Shown here in pieces: positions 56,587 through 64,000 of a stretch of DNA of 64,000 nt. The stretch's first letter is position 1. Each line of letters begins with the position of its first letter. The translations under genes and the position numbers were made by a program. The notes below the pieces were generated by a model. The model did not search any database. It had not been told where the DNA came from and saw only the letters and a list, made by a program, of their open reading frames with translations. The stretch comes from an uncultured Bacillota bacterium (lineage in GTDB: Bacteria; Bacillota; Clostridia; Lachnospirales; Lachnospiraceae), in contig CASEXH010000001.1 of the NCBI GenBank assembly GCA_949291945.1, forward strand, positions 186,001-250,000. The letters run 5' to 3'.

Positions 56587-56847
56587 CTATAATATCTTTC
56601 CAAGCATGGCTACCAGCTCGTCTACTTTTTCCTCCCGCTCCTCATCTGTCTTAGCCCCTGTTACACAGCTTTTCAAATGAGCCGTAAGGATTTCCTTATT
56701 GGCCTTGTTTAAAATGGCTTCTGTGGCCATCAGCTGCTGGGAAATATCCATACAGTACCGGTCCTCCTCCACCATTTTCAAAATGCCGTCTATCTGTCCT
56801 CTGGCTGTCTTCAGCAGCCGGTTGATCTTTGTTTTATCTGCTTTCAT
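56587..56847 (-). CDS. csoR: CsoR-family copper-sensing repressor
   Basis: 86 residues, all-helical. The Cu+ ligand triad is Cys32 (YCMDI), His57 and Cys61 (TAHLKSC), as in characterised CsoR proteins. It starts KADKTKINRLLKTARGQIDGI, the conserved DNA-binding helix. Represses its own operon and copA; copper releases it. Ends 12 bases upstream of copA. Confidence 0.93.
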   Translation of the reverse strand: MKADKTKINRLLKTARGQIDGILKMVEEDRYCMDISQQLMATEAILNKANKEILTAHLKSCVTGAKTDEEREEKVDELVAMLGKIL

Positions 56848-56860
56848 TTCCTCTTCTCCC

Positions 56861-56879
56861 TACACCCCAGGGGGGTATT
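56861..56879 (-). promoter_or_regulatory. CsoR operator
   Basis: Plus-strand TACACCCC-AGG-GGGGTATT, a near-palindrome like known CsoR sites (ACCCC/GGGGT), 13 bases upstream of the csoR start codon and downstream of the promoter. Confidence 0.75.
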
Positions 56880-56894
56880 ATTCTTGACGAAATT

Positions 56895-56923
56895 AGTATA
56901 GCATACAAAAAAGAGAAAAGCAA
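56895..56923 (-). promoter_or_regulatory. Promoter of csoR-copA
   Basis: Minus-strand TTGCTT, 17-base spacer, TATACT; the start would be near 56888, just before the operator. Confidence 0.6.
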
Positions 56924-56970
56924 GCGCTTTTCCCCTTTTTAAAATGATAGTATTTACCAGTTTATAAATT

Positions 56971-57750
56971 TTATCCCAGGGCAACATCCAGGATCATCAT
57001 CAGCACAAATCCTGCGGCAAATCCGATGGTCCCTATATTGCTGTGTTCCCCTTCGCTGGTTTCCGGGATCAGTTCTTCCACCACCACATAGATCATGGCC
57101 CCTGCGGCAAAGGCCAAAAGATAAGGAAGAAGGGGCTCTATAAAACTAAATAAAAGTATGGTAAGCAAAGCTCCCAGGGGCTCTACTGCTCCGGAAAGCG
57201 CCCCGTAGAGAAAAGCCCTTCCTTTTCCCACCCTCTGTTCGCTTTTCAGGGGCAGAGAAATAATGGCTCCTTCCGGGAAATTCTGTATGGCGATTCCCAC
57301 AGACAAAGCCATGGCTCCTGCCAGGGTGATCTGGGCGCTGTCCGCCAGCATTCCCGCAAACACCACTCCCACTGCCATTCCCTCAGGGAAGTTATGAAGG
57401 GTCACCGCCAGCACCAGCATGGTGGTCTTTTTCAGGTTGCTCTTTCGTCCTTCCGGTTTCGTCTCGCCCAGATGTAAATGGGGCACCAGACGGTCCATAG
57501 CCAGAAGAAAAAAAATCCCCAAAAGAAAACCTGCCGCCGCCGGAACGAAGGCAAATTTCCCCATAGAGCCTGACATATCCATAGCCGGGATCAGCAGAGA
57601 CCACACAGAGGCCGCTACCATCACCCCGGAAGCAAATCCCAGAAGGCCTTTCTGGACAAGAGGCTTCAGTTCATTCTTCATAAAGAACACACTGGCAGAG
57701 CCCAGGCAGGTCCCAAGAAAAGGAATCATAATTCCGATAAAAAGTTCCAT
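56971..57750 (-). CDS. zupT: ZIP-family metal transporter (ZupT-like)
   Basis: 259 residues from the ATG at 57750, which follows AGGAGACGAAT. About eight membrane helices; the histidine-rich loop between helices 3 and 4 has PHLHLGE, the metal-binding motif in helix 4 is HNFPEGMAVG and in helix 5 it is QNFPEGAII. The family imports Zn2+, Fe2+ or Mn2+. A longer open frame upstream runs through repeat copy B and is not coding. Repeat B lies in the 5' untranslated leader, ending ten bases before the start codon. Confidence 0.9.
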   Translation of the reverse strand: MELFIGIMIPFLGTCLGSASVFFMKNELKPLVQKGLLGFASGVMVAASVWSLLIPAMDMSGSMGKFAFVPAAAGFLLGIFFLLAMDRLVPHLHLGETKPEGRKSNLKKTTMLVLAVTLHNFPEGMAVGVVFAGMLADSAQITLAGAMALSVGIAIQNFPEGAIISLPLKSEQRVGKGRAFLYGALSGAVEPLGALLTILLFSFIEPLLPYLLAFAAGAMIYVVVEELIPETSEGEHSNIGTIGFAAGFVLMMILDVALG

Positions 57751-57760
57751 ATTCGTCTCC

Positions 57761-57834
57761 TTTATTCCTGCGAGCAACGAGCCAAGCGGGCATGCTTGCA
57801 TGGCCATTTGGCGACTGCCGCAAGGGTCTTTGAC
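57761..57834 (+). repeat. Dispersed structured repeat, short copy B (74 bp)
   Basis: Same ends as copies A and C (TTTATTCCTGCGAG, GTCTTTGACT), but the central ~60 bases with hairpins 2 and 3 are missing. Sits in the zupT leader, in opposite orientation to zupT. Confidence 0.85.
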
Positions 57835-58056
57835 TGTCTTTTCTGTTTCCTTGGCTTACACCATGATATCATACTCTGGAACAAAACGCATGAACTTTTT
57901 GCTTTATGATTAGGATATGCAGATTTATAGGATTTGACTCAAAAAAGCTTTGTAACTTATGTTCAAATCTCTGTTCCTCATGCAAAAACATTCCTTCCAT
58001 GAAGGAAACGTGCTACAATCTCCTTATTAGGAAGAAATTATTCAGGAGGCGGGCTT

Positions 58057-58572
58057 ATGGCAGAAAAAGAATTTTATGAAAATCCCAGGATCCCCAGATA
58101 TCCCAATACCGGCTTTCAGAAGGCTCTGAATCTTTTTTCTATTCTTGCGCTGGTCTTGGCTTTCCTCTATCCTTTACTGAAATGGAATCAGATTCCGGAT
58201 ACCATCATTACCCACTGGGGATTCAGCGGCCAGCCAGACGGCTGGGGACCAAAAGGCACGATCTGGATCATACCGGTAGTCAGTCTGGTCCTCTATCTGC
58301 CTCTGACCATACTGGAAAGATTGCCCTCTGTCTGGAACGTGCCTGTCAGAACTACACAGAAAAATCAAAAGTGGGTCTATCAAAACATAAAAACCATGCT
58401 GATCCTTATGAAATTTCTCATGACAGCAGAATTTGCCGTCATTACATGCCACAGTGTTCAGGAAAAAAATCTGAGCACTCTGCATACAGTCCTATTTCTG
58501 GTCTTACTTTTCGGCTCCATGATCTTTTTCATTATAAGAAGCGTCCGAAAACCCCCGGAAAATTACCATTAA
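58057..58572 (+). CDS. DUF1648-type small membrane protein
   Basis: 171 residues with four hydrophobic segments (about 25-42, 66-85, 112-130, 141-162). The motif LPLLKWNQIPDTIITHWGFSGQPDGWGPKG-type stretch, seen here as WNQIPDTIITHWGF and QPDGWGPKGT, is the hallmark of DUF1648 proteins, some of which relate to SdpI immunity or peptidase regulators. Function unknown. CAGGAGGCGGGCTT supports the start. An imperfect TTCCTT/AAGGAA palindrome lies over the likely -35 region (57991-58007). Its stop is 30 bases before the tandem hairpin array. Confidence 0.8.
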   Translation: MAEKEFYENPRIPRYPNTGFQKALNLFSILALVLAFLYPLLKWNQIPDTIITHWGFSGQPDGWGPKGTIWIIPVVSLVLYLPLTILERLPSVWNVPVRTTQKNQKWVYQNIKTMLILMKFLMTAEFAVITCHSVQEKNLSTLHTVLFLVLLFGSMIFFIIRSVRKPPENYH

Positions 58573-58601
58573 GAAACCCGTCTGTTCTTTTTATCATAAA
58601 A

Positions 58602-58905
58602 GTACGGTTAAAATTGGATTTTTGATATTTTAACCGTACTTTTCTTCTATCTATACGGTTAAAATCGAATTTTTGGTTTTTTAACCGTACTTTTTCCGCT
58701 ATCCGTACGGTTGAAATTCAATTTTGGGGGTTTTTAACCGTACTTTCTAGTCAGTCTGTACGGTTAAAATCCGATTTTTGATATTTTAACCGTATTTTTT
58801 CATCTATCTGTACGGTCGAAATCCAATTTTTTGATATTTTAACCGTATTTTTTACCTATCTGTACGGTCAAAATCGATTTTTTGATATTTTAACCGTACT
58901 TTTCC
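58602..58905 (+). repeat. Six-unit tandem hairpin array (period 51-53 bp)
   Basis: TACGGTT/C begins at 58603, 58654, 58706, 58759, 58811 and 58863. Each unit pairs TACGGTTAAAAT-type arms with ATTTTAACCGTA-type arms around a short loop and is followed by 3-6 T and a CTATCTG-like spacer. Arms are near-perfect in units 1-4 and have a C-A mismatch in units 5-6. No coding potential. Confidence 0.93.
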
Positions 58906-58937
58906 TTTCCAACTGGATCTAAGGTCTCCCTCTGTAT

Positions 58938-58992
58938 AAAAAACACCTGGAAAATATCTGCTCTGTCAAAAAACTCAGACATATTCCAGGTG
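58938..58992 (-). terminator. Terminator of araR-araD
   Basis: CACCTGGAA...TTCCAGGTG stem (arms from 58944 and to 58992) with an extra CAGA/TCTG pair set and TTTTTT on the minus strand. It lies beyond repeat copy C, so that repeat is part of the araD transcript. Confidence 0.8.
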
Positions 58993-59005
58993 TGCATTCT
59001 ATTCT

Positions 59006-59140
59006 TTTATTTCCTCGAGTAACGAGCCAATCGGACATGCTTACATGTCCATTTGGTGACTGCCGCAAGGGTTTAATACCCCGACGCTTGCAGTCGCTGC
59101 TAGCTTAATGCTCTGTATGCATGCATCGGAGTCTTTGACT
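59006..59140 (+). repeat. Dispersed structured repeat, full copy C (135 bp)
   Basis: Same length as copy A, about 75 percent similar by eye. Hairpins: GGACATG-CTTA-CATGTCC (perfect), CGAC...GTCG and CTCTG...CGGAG. The last differs from copy A in both arms in a pairing-preserving way. Ends two bases from the araD stop codon, in its 3' untranslated region. Confidence 0.85.
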
Positions 59141-59142
59141 TC

Positions 59143-59832
59143 TTATTTCTGTCCGTAATAAGCATTGGCCCCGTGTTTTCTGTAGTAATGTTTATCCTGA
59201 AGCTCCTGGGGCGCCGGCTGTACTCTCGGGTTGATCATCTCGCATCTTGCAGCCATCTTAGCCACTTCTTCCAGCACCACTGCATTGTGGACTGCCTCAT
59301 GGCCGTCTTTTCCCCATGTAAAAGGACCGTGATTCTTACAAAGTACTGCTGGAACTGCCTCATAGTCCTTGTCCTTGAAATAATCTGCAATCAGAACACC
59401 TGTATTCTTCTCATAGGCAGTATCGATCTCTTCCTTTGTGAGACATCTCACACAGGGAATTTCTCCGTACATATAGTCTGCATGGGTAGTTCCATAGCAG
59501 GGAATGCCTCTTCCGGCCTGAGCCCAGCTTGTGGCCCATGGAGAGTGGGTGTGTACAACACCGCCGATTTTTGGAAAAGCCTTATACAGTTCAATATGGG
59601 TAGGAGTGTCAGAAGACGGGTTGTATCTGCCCTCGATTTTGTTGCCCTCCAGATCCATGATCACCATATCTTCAGGAGTCAGCTTGTCATAATCCACTCC
59701 GCTGGGTTTAATAGCGAAATAGCCAGTCTCTCTGTCGATCTGGCTTACATTCCCCCAGGTAAAGGTTACCAGGTTGTACTTTGGCAAAAGCATATTTGCC
59801 TCATAGACTGCTTTTTTTAATTCTTCTAACAT
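59143..59832 (-). CDS. araD: L-ribulose-5-phosphate 4-epimerase
   Basis: 229 residues, the standard length. Class II aldolase-type zinc enzyme making D-xylulose-5-phosphate. Zinc ligands His94 and His96 are in [12 protein letters not shown], the third His is in [10 protein letters not shown], and SGVDYDKL with [11 protein letters not shown] gives the phosphate site. Two bases separate it from araR, so they share a transcript. Genes araA and araB are not in the window; ulaF/sgbE isoenzymes cannot be excluded. Confidence 0.92.
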   Translation of the reverse strand: MLEELKKAVYEANMLLPKYNLVTFTWGNVSQIDRETGYFAIKPSGVDYDKLTPEDMVIMDLEGNKIEGRYNPSSDTPTHIELYKAFPKIGGVVHTHSPWATSWAQAGRGIPCYGTTHADYMYGEIPCVRCLTKEEIDTAYEKNTGVLIADYFKDKDYEAVPAVLCKNHGPFTWGKDGHEAVHNAVVLEEVAKMAARCEMINPRVQPAPQELQDKHYYRKHGANAYYGQK

Positions 59833-59834
59833 TT

Positions 59835-60944
59835 TTAATTTTCCTCCTTTTTCCTTCTGTCCTTTACAGAATTCCTTACGATCAGCTCCGGCTGGATCAG
59901 CCTGGGGATCTGGCTTTTTTCTTCCGGAACTTCCCGTATCTTTTCCAGCAGCAGCTCTGCCGCCATCTCACCCAGCTTTTCCTGAGGATGGACAATGGTG
60001 GTAAGAGAAACGTCCCCTCCAGCCATTACAGAGTTGTCGTAACCTGTGATTGAAATATCCTCCGGCACATTTTTCCCCATTTCCCGCAGAACATGCACCA
60101 CACTTACGGCTATCTGGTCGTTGTAACACACAATCCCGTCCACAGGAAGCCCCTGCTCCAGAAGCAGCCTAGTCATCAGACCCGGCTTGGTCTTTCGGTC
60201 TTCTGTGTGGAACCAGATCACCCGGTCCGGGTCATAGCTGTATCCCGCTTCCTGAAGAGCTTTTACATATCCTTTATGCCGTTCCTGTCCCTGGAAGTCA
60301 TCTGCCTTAAAAATTCCCAGCAAATTTTGGTGCCCCATATTCAGAAGATACTTTGTCACCAGATAACCTCCCTGGCAATCATCCATAAGGATATGGGGTT
60401 TTTCCTTCATCTGGGAATAGACTCCCTGGATAAACACATAGGGAATCTGATACTTGTCCAACAGCCCGTATAAATTCATATGTCTGCATAGGATCTGACT
60501 TTTTGCCGGCTCAATAATCAAGCCGTCAATATCCTTGGTCAGGATGTCTTCCAGAACCTTTGCCTCCTTGGTCCTGCTGTTAGCCGTATTCTTTAAGATA
60601 ATGCTGTAGCCGTTATCTGTGAGCACCCGGTCCATTCCCTGGATCAGTCTGGGGAAAATATAGTCTGAAATATAGGTGGTAATCACCGCAATATTCTTAG
60701 ACTGTTTCAGATGACCCATCCTCTGGGAACAGAAGGTTCCCCTTCCGTGCTCTGCCACAATATATCCTTCCTGGCTCAGGATAGAAAGGGCTTTTCTCAC
60801 CGTATGTCTGCTGATATGATACTTCTCAGATAACTGATTTTCTGAGGGCAGCTTCTCACCGGCCTTGATCTTTCCGCTGAGGATGGCATCTTTCAGCTCT
60901 TCCATCAGCACATAGTACTTTGTTTTTCCGCTTTCCTGTGTCAT
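59835..60944 (-). CDS. araR: GntR/LacI-hybrid regulator AraR
   Basis: 369 residues. A GntR winged helix at the N-terminus ([39 protein letters not shown] region) is joined to a LacI-type sugar-binding domain from about residue 75 ([50 protein letters not shown]). This architecture is characteristic of AraR, which represses arabinose genes until L-arabinose binds. It precedes araD, and an inverted repeat overlaps its promoter, suggesting autoregulation. Confidence 0.88.
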   Translation of the reverse strand: MTQESGKTKYYVLMEELKDAILSGKIKAGEKLPSENQLSEKYHISRHTVRKALSILSQEGYIVAEHGRGTFCSQRMGHLKQSKNIAVITTYISDYIFPRLIQGMDRVLTDNGYSIILKNTANSRTKEAKVLEDILTKDIDGLIIEPAKSQILCRHMNLYGLLDKYQIPYVFIQGVYSQMKEKPHILMDDCQGGYLVTKYLLNMGHQNLLGIFKADDFQGQERHKGYVKALQEAGYSYDPDRVIWFHTEDRKTKPGLMTRLLLEQGLPVDGIVCYNDQIAVSVVHVLREMGKNVPEDISITGYDNSVMAGGDVSLTTIVHPQEKLGEMAAELLLEKIREVPEEKSQIPRLIQPELIVRNSVKDRRKKEEN

Positions 60945-60964
60945 AACCTGCTCCTTTGGTAACC

Positions 60965-60999
60965 ATTCTACAACTTGTACGGTCCTCTTAACAAGTTGT
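60965..60999 (-). promoter_or_regulatory. Promoter and operator-like inverted repeat of araR-araD
   Basis: TTGTTA and TAGAAT with an 18-base spacer on the minus strand. ACAACTTGT and ACAAGTTGT (60970-60978 and 60991-60999) form a perfect nine-base inverted repeat with a 12-base gap covering both promoter boxes, a likely AraR operator. Confidence 0.65.
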
Positions 61000-61001
61000 T
61001 C

Positions 61002-61256
61002 TTATTCCTTTTTCAGGAACTTTTCTTCCTTAATCTCCACCAGGATAATATCCTCTCCGATCTGCCGGATGCAGGAATATGGGATCACATATTCGCTGGT
61101 GGGGCCGAAAAAGCCGCACATCTTTCCGGGCAGCGGCACGATCAGGGCCTGGATACAGCCGGTCTTACAGTCAAACTCCACATCCAGCGGACAGCCCAGG
61201 GTCCTGCAGGAACAGATATTGATCACTTCTTTTTGCCTAAGTTCACAGACACGCAT
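61002..61256 (-). CDS. YlmC/YmxH-family sporulation-associated protein
   Basis: 84 residues from the ATG at 61256; upstream codons are inside a terminator. A PRC-barrel-like YlmC/YmxH protein: RVCELRQKEVINICSCRTLGCPLDVEFD and the mid part PLPGKMCGFFGPTSEYVIPYSCIRQIGEDIILVE. Widespread in endospore formers, function unclear. Five cysteines are notable. Its AGGGG ribosome site forms part of the terminator stem of the upstream kinase gene. Confidence 0.85.
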   Translation of the reverse strand: MRVCELRQKEVINICSCRTLGCPLDVEFDCKTGCIQALIVPLPGKMCGFFGPTSEYVIPYSCIRQIGEDIILVEIKEEKFLKKE

Positions 61257-61306
61257 AAAAAATCCCCTGTGCCATAACCTGTTAATATAGATTATGAACA
61301 CAGGGG
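61257..61306 (-). terminator. Terminator of the upstream sugar kinase, overlapping the ymxH ribosome site
   Basis: CCCCTGTG/CACAGGGG stem (61264-61271 with 61299-61306) plus an inner TCATAA/TTATGG stem; six T (61257-61262) end directly at the ymxH ATG. Confidence 0.8.
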
Positions 61307-61320
61307 CTGTCCGGTTACGC

Positions 61321-62343
61321 TTATCTGTCCATCTCCAGTTGGATACCGGTATTCTTATGGTTTTTGATGATCCGGTCGATTTCTTCCAGACCGCAGGAAG
61401 GCAGATCTCCCGGAATGGTATTCTTTACCGCACTGGTAGCATTGCCATACTCCAGAGCTTTCTGACAGTCGAAATCATGGGCCAGCAGTCCATAAAGTGC
61501 TCCGGAAATATAGGCGTCACCGCTTCCGATACGATCCACTACCTCAATGTTCCGGTAAGGCTCCTCCTGATAAAACTTGTCTTCTTTCGCATTATAGATC
61601 ACAGAGCCGAAAGTATGTACCTTGGGACTGTGGACGATTCTCTGGGTAGAAGCCACAATAGACAGGGGGTACTCCTTTGCAAAACTCCGCATGATCTGAT
61701 ATACGTCTCCTTCTTTTAAGAAGGTCAGTTTTGCTGTCTCTTCAGAGCAGAAGAAAATATCCACATAAGGAAGGATACTTTCAATACATTCCTTTGCTTC
61801 AGGACCTGTCCATAGATTGCCACGGAAGTTTACATCGAAAGAAATCAGGGCGCCATTTTCCTTAAAACGCTTCATCATCTCAATACCCACTTTTCTGGTA
61901 TTCTCTGAAAGAGCCAGGGTAATACCGCTGGTGTGGAAGCACTTTGTGGAAGAAAACATGGACTCCGGCAGCTCATCCAGAGAAATTTTACAGAAAGATG
62001 CATGTCTCCGGTCATATACTACACTTGGCTTTCTTGGATAGGCTCCATCTTCATAGTAATAAATTCCCAGGCGGGCATCCGGATCCTGATCATAAACCAG
62101 ATAATCATCACTGACGCCGCAGAAACGGACACGGTTCTTTGCATAGGTTCCCAGGGCATTGGCAGGAAGCTTGGAAATCACACCGGTACGCAGTCCCAGG
62201 AGAGAGACTCCGGAAACCACATTCAGCTCTGCTCCTCCTACCTGTTTCTGGAAAGTCTCTCCTCTTACGATCCTTTCATTGTTCGGCGGTGAAAGCCGCA
62301 GCAATATTTCCCCCAGTGACAGCAGATCAAAATCTTTTTTCAT
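61321..62343 (-). CDS. PfkB-family carbohydrate kinase
   Basis: 340 residues. Ribokinase fold with the first signature GGAELNVVSGVSLLGL and the ATP/catalytic signature DRIGSGDAYISGALYG holding the catalytic Asp. It resembles 2-keto-3-deoxygluconate kinases but is only about 30 percent like the neighbour kdgK by eye, so it may act on a different keto-sugar. The gene is isolated by terminators on both sides (62381-62431 and 61257-61306). Confidence 0.85.
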   Translation of the reverse strand: MKKDFDLLSLGEILLRLSPPNNERIVRGETFQKQVGGAELNVVSGVSLLGLRTGVISKLPANALGTYAKNRVRFCGVSDDYLVYDQDPDARLGIYYYEDGAYPRKPSVVYDRRHASFCKISLDELPESMFSSTKCFHTSGITLALSENTRKVGIEMMKRFKENGALISFDVNFRGNLWTGPEAKECIESILPYVDIFFCSEETAKLTFLKEGDVYQIMRSFAKEYPLSIVASTQRIVHSPKVHTFGSVIYNAKEDKFYQEEPYRNIEVVDRIGSGDAYISGALYGLLAHDFDCQKALEYGNATSAVKNTIPGDLPSCGLEEIDRIIKNHKNTGIQLEMDR

Positions 62344-62380
62344 AGTTCTGCACCTCCATTATTATTCTTTTTTTGATTAT

Positions 62381-62431
62381 AAAAAGGCGCCCTGAGAAAC
62401 TTGTTTTAAAATTATATTTGTTTCTCAGGGC
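62381..62431 (-). terminator. Terminator of the eda-kdgK unit
   Basis: Perfect twelve-pair stem GCCCTGAGAAAC/GTTTCTCAGGGC (62389-62400 and 62420-62431) with a five-T run on the minus strand. Confidence 0.88.
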
Positions 62432-62489
62432 ACCCCTTTCTATGAAATGTTCCCCAATGGCATAAGGGTTTTCATTTAGCAATATTTAA

Positions 62490-63515
62490 TTATCTCTGCA
62501 CACGGCCGGAACCGTCTCCGCCTGCCAGCTTCAGCACTTCGTCCATAGAAACCATATTGAAGTCACCTTCGATGGAATGTTTCAGACAGGAAGCAGCTAC
62601 TGCGAATTCAATCGTAGCCTGAGGATCATATCCGTTTAAGCATGCGCAGATCAGTCCGCCGCCGAAGGAATCGCCGCCGCCTACACGGTCTACAATGTGC
62701 ATTTTGTATTTTTTGCTGAAGTAATAGTCTTTGCCGTCATAGAGCATAGCAGACCAGTTGTTGTCATTTGCAGACAGGGACTCTCTCAGTGTGATCGCCA
62801 CTTTCTGGAATCCGAAACGGTCAGCCAGCTGTTTTGCAACGTCTTTATATCCTTCACGGTTTACTTCACCCTGGGTTACATCTGTATCTGCAGCTTTGAT
62901 TCCGAATACGTCTGCTGCATCTTCTTCGTTGGCAATACATACATCCACATATTTGCACAGCTCGCCCATAACCTCTCCGGCTTTTTCCTTGGACCACAGT
63001 TTATTTCTGTAGTTTAAGTCACAGGAAATGGTAGCGCCTGCTTCTTTTGCAGCCTTGCAGGCTTCCAGACAGATCTTTGCCACTTCATCGTTAAGGGCCG
63101 GTGTAATTCCTGTAAAGTGGAACCATTCTACACCTTCGAAAATCTTCTTCCAGTCAAAATCAGATGAGGACGCAGTAGCAATGGAAGAACCTGCACGGTC
63201 GTAGATAACCTTGGAAGGTCTCTGGGAAGCTCCTTTTTCCAGGTAATAGATACCTACTCTGTCTCCGCCTCTGACGATATCGGTTGTATCCACTCCGTAT
63301 TTCCTCAGGGAATTTACAGCAGCTTGTCCGATCTCATGTTTTGGAAGCTTTGTAACAAACTTTGCATCAAAACCATAGTTTGCCAGAGAAACTGCAACAT
63401 TTGCTTCTCCGCCGCCGTAGGTTGCTCCAAAAGTATCTGCCTGAACAAAACGGTAATAGCCTTCCGGAGCCAGTCTTAACATAATTTCACCAAAAGTAAC
63501 AACTTTTTTTGCCAT
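62490..63515 (-). CDS. kdgK: 2-keto-3-deoxygluconate kinase
   Basis: 341 residues of PfkB type. Phosphorylates KDG to KDPG. Motifs are VTFGEIMLRLAPEGYYRFVQ at the start, GGGEANVAVSLANYG, and DRVGGGDSFGGGLICACLNG with the catalytic Asp. It lies 28 bases after the KDPG aldolase gene, the next enzyme of the pathway, so the pair catalyses the last two steps of uronate or gluconate use. Confidence 0.9.
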   Translation of the reverse strand: MAKKVVTFGEIMLRLAPEGYYRFVQADTFGATYGGGEANVAVSLANYGFDAKFVTKLPKHEIGQAAVNSLRKYGVDTTDIVRGGDRVGIYYLEKGASQRPSKVIYDRAGSSIATASSSDFDWKKIFEGVEWFHFTGITPALNDEVAKICLEACKAAKEAGATISCDLNYRNKLWSKEKAGEVMGELCKYVDVCIANEEDAADVFGIKAADTDVTQGEVNREGYKDVAKQLADRFGFQKVAITLRESLSANDNNWSAMLYDGKDYYFSKKYKMHIVDRVGGGDSFGGGLICACLNGYDPQATIEFAVAASCLKHSIEGDFNMVSMDEVLKLAGGDGSGRVQR

Positions 63516-63543
63516 GATCGTCTCTCCTCTATCTCTGTGTTTC

Positions 63544-64000
63544 TTATTTATTTCTGATCTGAGCTGCCAGTTTTACAGCTTCTTCTGTCAGTGCTTTGAT
63601 CTCGTCAAATTTTCCTGCCTTTACCAGGTCGCCTTTTACCATCCAGCTTCCGCCGCAGGCTACGATCTTGTCGCAGCTTAAATAGCTCTCCAGGTTCTTT
63701 GCATTTACACCGCCGGTAGGCATGAACTTCAGTCCTACATAAGGAGCTGCCATAGCTTTGATAGTAGCTACGCCGCCAAACTGCTCAGCCGGGAAGAATT
63801 TTACAACCTTTAACCCTCTCTTAACCGCCTGGGCTACTTCAGAAGGTGTGATACATCCCGGGAATACAGGAATATCTTTGCTTAAGCAGTAATCTACGAT
63901 TTCCGGATCGAATCCCGGGCTTACAATAAACTTTGCTCCTGCTGCCACAGCTCTGTCTACCTGATCAATGGTAAGAACAGTCCCTGCTCCTACAAACATA
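63544..64000 (-). CDS. eda: KDPG/KHG aldolase, C-terminal ~152 residues (cut by right window edge)
   Basis: The reading frame runs open to the window edge, so the N-terminus with the catalytic Glu is outside. VGAGTVLTIDQVDRAVAAGA, FIVSPGFDPEIVDYCL, VFPGCITPSEV and the Schiff-base lysine in LKVVKFFPAEQFGG are typical of Eda, which splits KDPG into pyruvate and glyceraldehyde-3-phosphate. In an operon with kdgK. Confidence 0.95.
   Translation of the reverse strand, partial: MFVGAGTVLTIDQVDRAVAAGAKFIVSPGFDPEIVDYCLSKDIPVFPGCITPSEVAQAVKRGLKVVKFFPAEQFGGVATIKAMAAPYVGLKFMPTGGVNAKNLESYLSCDKIVACGGSWMVKGDLVKAGKFDEIKALTEEAVKLAAQIRNK

Noticed and set aside
57751..57807. N-terminal extension of the ZIP transporter
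   Set aside because: The extra 19 codons come from repeat copy B, while a good ribosome site precedes the ATG at 57750.
58602..58905. CRISPR array
   Set aside because: Units repeat with only short, similar spacers (the loop and the T-rich link), arms diverge between units, and no cas genes are in the window.
58602..58905. Integron attC array
   Set aside because: No integrase or cassette ORFs lie between units, and the core sites GTTRRRY are not recognisable.

Overview
The window looks like a chromosomal stretch of a Gram-positive, spore-forming gut Clostridium relative, most likely Lachnospiraceae (Blautia / Ruminococcus gnavus-like). This is an inference from gene content: a spo0H-type sigma factor in the cysE-cysS-mrnC-rlmB-sigH order, a YlmC/YmxH protein, a cysteine T-box, SpaA/VaFE surface-protein architecture, the yqeB/yqeC/yedF/DUF3343 set, purine-rich Shine-Dalgarno sites and class A promoters (TTGACA-17-TATAAT type). 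No rRNA or species marker is present. Most genes lie on the minus strand.

Layout. 1-4.5 kb: polyphosphate turnover (ppk1 cut by the left edge, ppx), a patatin-like lipase and an unknown small protein. 4.8-11.8 kb: tRNA-Leu, lysA, a HAD phosphatase, pyk, a rhomboid-fold membrane protein without the usual serine motif, corA and a beta-propeller lactonase. 12-16.7 kb (plus strand): polyamine transporter potA-potB-potCD, with permease and binding protein fused, then an RluA-type pseudouridine synthase. 16.7-21 kb: a MacAB-like ABC exporter. 21-24.2 kb: UPF0303 protein, trpS, a methyltransferase, luxS. 24.2-27.4 kb: accessory genes for selenium-dependent molybdenum hydroxylases, divergent from a ferredoxin-nitroreductase. 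28.3-34.9 kb: tRNA-Thr, a sucrose PTS operon (scrB, scrA), scrR and three GNAT genes. 35-39.6 kb: a decayed GH1 gene, DUF3786, another GNAT, an S66 peptidase and an AEC transporter. 39.7-46.3 kb: a 1755-residue surface adhesin, repeats, tRNA-Val, an orphan holin-like gene and tRNA-Ala. 46.4-53.2 kb: a 2-hydroxyacid dehydrogenase, the T-box controlled cysE operon ending in sigH, and gdhA. 53.4-58.6 kb: ispF, copA and csoR (copper), a ZIP transporter and a DUF1648 protein. 58.6-59.1 kb: a six-unit tandem hairpin array and a dispersed repeat. 59.1-64 kb: araD-araR, ymxH, two PfkB sugar kinases and a KDPG aldolase cut by the right edge.

The most unusual signals are non-coding or architectural. 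(i) Six tandem ~52-bp units at 58602-58905, each a near-perfect hairpin followed by a T-run. (ii) A dispersed structured repeat, two copies of exactly 135 bp, one 74-bp copy with an internal deletion, and a ~20-bp fragment, with compensatory substitutions between copies. (iii) A strong ribosome-binding site inside copA that would release a 67-residue CopZ-like chaperone. (iv) The PotC-PotD fusion. (v) A cysteine T-box as the leader of an operon ending in the sporulation sigma gene. (vi) A terminator whose stem contains the ymxH ribosome-binding site.
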